A stretch of DNA of 64,000 nt, taken from contig NZ_CP080419.1 in NCBI RefSeq assembly GCF_019457595.1, forward strand, positions 124,001-188,000, written 5' to 3'. Made by a program: the position numbers and the translations under genes. Origin of the DNA: Shewanella psychrotolerans. GTDB lineage: Bacteria; Pseudomonadota; Gammaproteobacteria; Enterobacterales; Shewanellaceae. Of the stretch, positions 60,076-64,000 are shown one piece after another (positions within the stretch are counted from its first letter, which is position 1; each line of letters begins with the position of its first letter). The notes beneath the pieces are model-generated. The model saw only the letters and a program-made list of their open reading frames with translations, did not search any database and had not been told where the DNA came from.

Positions 60076-60158
60076 ATCAATCATCAGCAAGATCGTTCAA
60101 GTGCTCTTAGACGATCGGCATTAGACTTTAAAGTCAGCCTTTGCTAAACGAAATTCGA

Positions 60159-61403
60159 TTATTGAACTTGAGTATCTAATACCAATGTACCAGTAGAGCC
60201 GACCTCAATAGTGTCTAATCTACCTTGAAGATCACCAGATTGCGCTTTCACTGAGCCATGTTTAGATAAGACAGCAATAATCTCAACATTCTTTGCATCG
60301 CTAAGTTTAATATCGCCACCCATACCAGTGCTATCGTCCAAAGTGATGGTCATAGGCAGTGATTTTGCCGATACCTTAGTCGCCGCTAGTGGTACTTTAG
60401 GGCCTTCGGTATTTCGAGCGAAAATGAATAACATATCGCTACCACTGACTTGCTCTAGTAGCTCTGGAGCAATCGATACATCAACCGTGACGGTTTTGCT
60501 GGTTAGTGCTTGCTGATGAGTTGCATCATTCGGCATTTCACCTGTTTCTGCCTGCATTCTCATCTTAGCGCTTTCGATGGCATTCATAATCGCGCTACGA
60601 TCTACATCATTGCGATTACTATCGAGTATGGTTTGCCATGCCACGATAGATTTATCGTAGCTGGCGTTGAAAAACGCATCCATACCGACTAAAAGCAGAG
60701 TCGAAGGATCTTCAGGATCTAAAGCTAAAGCTTGATCTACGATCGCTTGAACTTGCGGCGTCATGCGTTGATTCGCTTTGTAATAAAGTGCAGTTGCTTT
60801 CGGTCCGAGCAGTTCAGCGTGGGTACCGACTAACTCCATCGCTTTATCGAAAGCTTTTACAGCATCATCATATCGATTGGCACTAATATAAGTATGACCT
60901 AAACTAAATAGCAATTGACTATTGTCTGGTTCTGCTTTTAATTGCGCTTCCATCATTTCGATGCGCTGCGCCATAATTTGGCTAGCGTCCATACCAGCAT
61001 GAGGGTTATCTGGTACCGCTTTGTCTAAGTTTGCGTAAGCGCCTAAGTCCGAATATAAGTAGCCAGATAGACTTAGCACGACAGCAGACATTAACACTGG
61101 CCATAATAAACCTTTAGGTTTTACCTGATTAACCAATGACTCGTCTTCACCCTGTTTCATGTCTTGCAACAGGCTGATTTCAAGTTCTTTCTTTAATGAA
61201 TCGAACTCAACTTGGTCTAATAGCTCATCTTCGAGTTCTTTTTCTAATGTTGCTAGTCGATTGTTAAAAAGTTCTAGGTTCGTTTGTTTACGAACGCCTG
61301 CTTCTTCCGCTTGCAGCATTTTTTGCTGACGGAAGTGTGGAAACCAAATCAGCACTAGGCTGACTAACACAAAAAGCGCAATAAAAATCCAGAGAGTGGT
61401 CAT
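60159..61403 (-). CDS. ccmI: Cytochrome c maturation apocytochrome chaperone CcmI
   Basis: Protein of 414 residues with two N-terminal membrane segments (about 2-22 and 100-120), a charged helical loop between them, and a periplasmic TPR domain (about 140-270, such as PDNSQLLFSLGHTYISANRY). CcmI holds the C-terminus of apocytochrome c and hands it to CcmF/H for haem ligation. It is alone on the minus strand, away from ccmF, which reads divergently. Confidence 0.9.
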   Translation of the reverse strand: MTTLWIFIALFVLVSLVLIWFPHFRQQKMLQAEEAGVRKQTNLELFNNRLATLEKELEDELLDQVEFDSLKKELEISLLQDMKQGEDESLVNQVKPKGLLWPVLMSAVVLSLSGYLYSDLGAYANLDKAVPDNPHAGMDASQIMAQRIEMMEAQLKAEPDNSQLLFSLGHTYISANRYDDAVKAFDKAMELVGTHAELLGPKATALYYKANQRMTPQVQAIVDQALALDPEDPSTLLLVGMDAFFNASYDKSIVAWQTILDSNRNDVDRSAIMNAIESAKMRMQAETGEMPNDATHQQALTSKTVTVDVSIAPELLEQVSGSDMLFIFARNTEGPKVPLAATKVSAKSLPMTITLDDSTGMGGDIKLSDAKNVEIIAVLSKHGSVKAQSGDLQGRLDTIEVGSTGTLVLDTQVQ

Positions 61404-61810
61404 TATTTCTTTTTCACATTAGTTACAGAAATGCGGGGTTACCGCGCGATTAGAAATAAGATTATACGGAAAGATTATTCATTGAACAGTAATATAAGGT
61501 TTAAGTGCTTTTAAAAGATGATACTTTTGCACTGGTTCACAGTTCGATTCTATTTTCTAAAATTGGCTGAAACTTAAGTTTCAAACAAGGGTCAGAGAAT
61601 AAAATCTGTCAGTTTTAACAATTATAACATCTGCTTTAAATCCACAAGAATGAGACAGGTCACCCATAATTGTGCAAAAGAGGCAGACAGATACAACAGC
61701 AAATACTAAAATGACTCAAATTTTGTACCTTGAGTTGTGTGAACAGCAAACTCGCGTGAATCGATAAAGCTTAAATTTATCGGATTCTTATATAGGACTG
61801 AGGAAAACCC
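61404..61810. promoter_or_regulatory. ccmI/ccmF divergent intergenic region
   Basis: A 407-base stretch without a gene. It holds a perfect 16-base palindrome TGAAACTTAAGTTTCA (61568-61583) and a stem near 61759-61785 (GAAT-CGATAAA with TTTATCG-GATTC) in the ccmF leader. Promoter elements were not clear. Confidence 0.6.
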
Positions 61811-63784
61811 ATGATCCCTGAATTAGGACACTTTTCGTTGATAATAGGGCTGGCATTCGCCTTTCTATTAGCCAGCGTTCCTTTAATTGGTGTTGCTCGT
61901 AAAGACCAATACCTCGTGCGATATGCCTGGCCATTGAGCTATGGTATGTTTTTCTTTATTTTTCTTTCTGTGATCGTACTAGGCTATAGCTTTGCGGTTG
62001 ATGATTTCTCTGTTGCCTATGTAGCACATCATTCTAACTCCCAACTTCCTATTTTCTTTAAGATCGCTGCAGTATGGGGTGGTCATGAAGGTTCCCTGTT
62101 GTTTTGGGTGTTTGCTCTATCGGTGTGGACAGCTTCCGTTGCCTTTTTTAGCAAAGGTTTAGAAGAGGTCTTTACTGCTCGAGTACTCGCTATATTGGCG
62201 ATGATCGTGATTGGCTTTAGTTTATTCATGTTGTTAACTTCGAGTCCCTTTGAGCGATTATTTCCTATTCCTATGGAAGGGCGTGATCTTAACCCTATGT
62301 TGCAAGATGTTGGCTTGATCTTCCATCCGCCAATGCTCTACTTGGGTTATGTTGGCTTCTCTGTGAGTTTTGCATTTGCTATTGCAGCCCTAATGGGTGG
62401 GCGTTTAGATTCTGCATGGGCTCGTTGGAGCCGACCTTGGACGCTTGCAGCGTGGATCTTCCTTACTGGCGGTATCTCACTTGGTTCTTGGTGGGCATAT
62501 TATGAATTAGGTTGGGGTGGCTGGTGGTTCTGGGATCCAGTTGAAAACGCTTCATTCATGCCTTGGTTAATTGGTACCGCATTATTGCACTCAGTTATAG
62601 TGACGGAGAAGCGAGCGGCTTTCCGTAACTGGACAGTATTGCTATCGATCTTTGCATTCTCTTTAAGTTTGTTAGGTACCTTTATCGTTCGTTCAGGTGT
62701 ATTAACTTCGGTTCACTCATTTGCAGCTGATCCAAGTCGAGGCATGTTTATCCTGTTGCTGCTTGGTTTAGCAATTGGTGGTTCGCTCACTCTTTTTGCA
62801 TTCCGCGCGAGTGATATGAAGAGTCCTGCACGTTTTGAGTTGATGTCTAAAGAGACCATGTTGCTGGTAGGTAATATCTTACTAACCGTTGCTTGCGGTA
62901 CGGTATTGTTAGGTACGCTTTATCCGTTACTTATCGATGCGCTTAACATGGGTAAAATTTCAGTTGGCCCACCATACTTCAACGCGGTGTTTGTACCTAT
63001 CGTTCTTGTATTGTTTATGTTTATGGGTATTGGTCCAAACATTCGTTGGAAGCGTGCTAAAGCTGGTGAATTGAAGCGCAAGTTACTGGTCCCTGCATTA
63101 GTGGCGGCAGTCATCGGTGTTGCGGCGCCTTTCGTTGCTGATGGTAATTTCAATGTTTGGGTTGCATTTGGCATAGGTACAGCGACTTGGATCGTACTTG
63201 CAACACTAAGAGCTGGATACGACATCATTAACGGTAAAGATGGTTTAAGTCTTGCCCGTATGGGACGAAGCCAATTAGGTATGGTGATCGCTCACTTTGG
63301 TATTGCAGTTTCTGTTGTTGGTGCCACCATGGTGTCTAACTACTCTATGGAAAAGAGTGTTCGAATGGGCCCTGGTATCACTCAAGAGCTTGCGGGTTAT
63401 AGCTTCCATTTTATCGAAACTAAAAATGTCGTTGGTCCTAACTACACGGCCCAGCAAGGGCAGGTTGAAGTCAGTAAAGATGGCGAGGTGATTACACTGT
63501 TAAAGCCTGACCGCCGTCAATATAACGTACGTACAATGGATATGACGGAAGCGGGCATTGATTGGGGTGTATTCCGCGATCTATACATCACTATGGGTGA
63601 TCCTATTTCGAGTACTGAATTTGCAGTACGTCTTAACTATAAACCATTCGTTCGTTGGTTATGGTTTGGTAGCATCTTTATGATGGTTGGTGGTGTTTTT
63701 GCAGCGTCTGATAAACGCTACCGTCGCGCTAAGATTAAAGAAACTACACAAGAAAAAGCTAAAGAAGATTTAGCAACGGCATAA
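61811..63784 (+). CDS. ccmF: Cytochrome c haem lyase subunit CcmF
   Basis: Large inner-membrane protein of 657 residues that takes haem from CcmE and ligates it to apocytochrome c. The tryptophan-rich WWD motif is GWGGWWFWDPVENASFMPWL, with WGGHEGSLLFW nearby and histidine ligands in the HP and LLHS segments. At least 13 membrane segments. Starts at ATG 61811 after GAGGAA. First gene of ccmF-ccmG. Confidence 0.96.
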   Translation: MIPELGHFSLIIGLAFAFLLASVPLIGVARKDQYLVRYAWPLSYGMFFFIFLSVIVLGYSFAVDDFSVAYVAHHSNSQLPIFFKIAAVWGGHEGSLLFWVFALSVWTASVAFFSKGLEEVFTARVLAILAMIVIGFSLFMLLTSSPFERLFPIPMEGRDLNPMLQDVGLIFHPPMLYLGYVGFSVSFAFAIAALMGGRLDSAWARWSRPWTLAAWIFLTGGISLGSWWAYYELGWGGWWFWDPVENASFMPWLIGTALLHSVIVTEKRAAFRNWTVLLSIFAFSLSLLGTFIVRSGVLTSVHSFAADPSRGMFILLLLGLAIGGSLTLFAFRASDMKSPARFELMSKETMLLVGNILLTVACGTVLLGTLYPLLIDALNMGKISVGPPYFNAVFVPIVLVLFMFMGIGPNIRWKRAKAGELKRKLLVPALVAAVIGVAAPFVADGNFNVWVAFGIGTATWIVLATLRAGYDIINGKDGLSLARMGRSQLGMVIAHFGIAVSVVGATMVSNYSMEKSVRMGPGITQELAGYSFHFIETKNVVGPNYTAQQGQVEVSKDGEVITLLKPDRRQYNVRTMDMTEAGIDWGVFRDLYITMGDPISSTEFAVRLNYKPFVRWLWFGSIFMMVGGVFAASDKRYRRAKIKETTQEKAKEDLATA

Positions 63785-63801
63785 CTTGAATTGGGGCAAG
63801 T

Positions 63802-64000
63802 ATGAAGAACAGGTTAGTACTATTTATTCCGTTGATATTGTTTCTGGCGATGGGAATATTCCTCTATAAAGGTTTATTCCTAAATCCACAGCAACTGGAC
63901 TCAGCTCTCGAAGGAAAGCCGATCCCGGCTTTTAAGCTAGAAAAGCTTGAGGATTCAAGTGAGATCATTACCAACGAAACTCTTAAGGGACAGGTATCCT
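63802..64000 (+). CDS. ccmG: Thiol:disulfide interchange protein CcmG (DsbE), partial
   Basis: The first 66 codons are visible; the rest lies beyond the window. The start MKNRLVLFIPLILFLAMG is a membrane anchor (about 4-26) and the following GKPIPAFKLEKLED is the first strand of the thioredoxin-like CcmG domain. The catalytic CxxC is not reached. CcmG reduces apocytochrome c before haem ligation. Position after ccmF supports the call. Confidence 0.88.
   Translation, partial: MKNRLVLFIPLILFLAMGIFLYKGLFLNPQQLDSALEGKPIPAFKLEKLEDSSEIITNETLKGQVS

Larger units (their letters stand above)
59606..60158. other. Gap between scyA and ccmI
   Basis: A 553-base stretch without intact genes. It holds an IS4-type transposase relic (59707-60043) and the ccmI terminator (60043-60075). 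Confidence 0.75.

Noticed and set aside
61590..61690. GGGTCAGAG-type sequence resembling REP-associated transposase relics
   Set aside because: Similarity is short and based on memory; no frame or end repeats support a mobile element.

Overview
The window is a chromosomal segment from a gammaproteobacterium, almost certainly Shewanella. This rests on the order birA-coaA-tRNAs-tuf-secE-nusG-rplKAJL-rpoBC-rpsLG-fusA-tuf-S10/spc/alpha, followed directly by ccmEDCBA, the cytochrome c5 gene scyA, ccmI and ccmF. It also fits the lexA-sulA operon, the fabR/fatty-acid desaturase pair and the 16S sequence. The species cannot be fixed from the window. It is mostly core genome; no prophage, CRISPR array, defence island or intact insertion sequence is visible.

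Layout. (1) 1-12.6 kb, housekeeping genes: the SOS operon lexA-sulA with two LexA boxes; yrfG divergent from nudE-cysQ-GNAT; a small unlisted ORF leading into an MFS/acyltransferase fusion; selD-selU for tRNA selenation; a delta-9-type desaturase divergent from fabR across a FabR-like palindrome; trmA; murI with a probable TTG start. (2) 12.6-19.2 kb: a membrane-anchored RRM protein, then a complete rrn operon (P1, P2, boxA, 16S, tRNA-Ile, tRNA-Ala, 23S, 5S, terminator) with long 16S and 23S processing stems. (3) 19.4-24.3 kb: murB-birA, convergent coaA, then tRNA-Thr(UGU), tRNA-Tyr and tRNA-Gly leading into the first EF-Tu gene. (4) 24.5-36.5 kb: secE-nusG, rplKA, rplJL and rpoBC. (5) 36.6-55 kb: the str operon with the second EF-Tu gene, then the S10, spc and alpha operons. 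Several junctions carry recognisable promoters, leaders or terminators. (6) 55-64 kb: a lone periplasmic substrate-binding-like protein, the cytochrome c maturation operon ccmABCDE on the minus strand, scyA, a decayed IS4-type transposase relic, ccmI on the minus strand, and ccmF followed by the start of ccmG, cut by the window edge.

How the genes work together. Regions 2-5 supply the translation and transcription machinery (rRNA, tRNAs, ribosomal proteins, RNA polymerase, EF-Tu, EF-G, NusG, SecE, SecY). Region 6 makes the haem-delivery machinery that a cytochrome-c-rich respirer such as Shewanella needs, next to one of its c-type cytochromes. FabR and the desaturase plausibly set membrane unsaturation.

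I did not find a convincing new multi-gene system. The most useful non-standard observations are: a 49-codon ORF with a good ribosome-binding site at 4246-4395; near-complete homogenisation of the two tuf genes extending past the stop codon; absence of the tRNA-Thr(GGU) and tRNA-Trp genes usually found around tufB/secE; hairpins that enclose the -10 elements of the rplK and rplJ promoters; a terminator-like hairpin inside the rRNA spacer; a possible internal start giving a soluble form of the membrane RRM protein; and the IS4 transposase relic beside ccmI.
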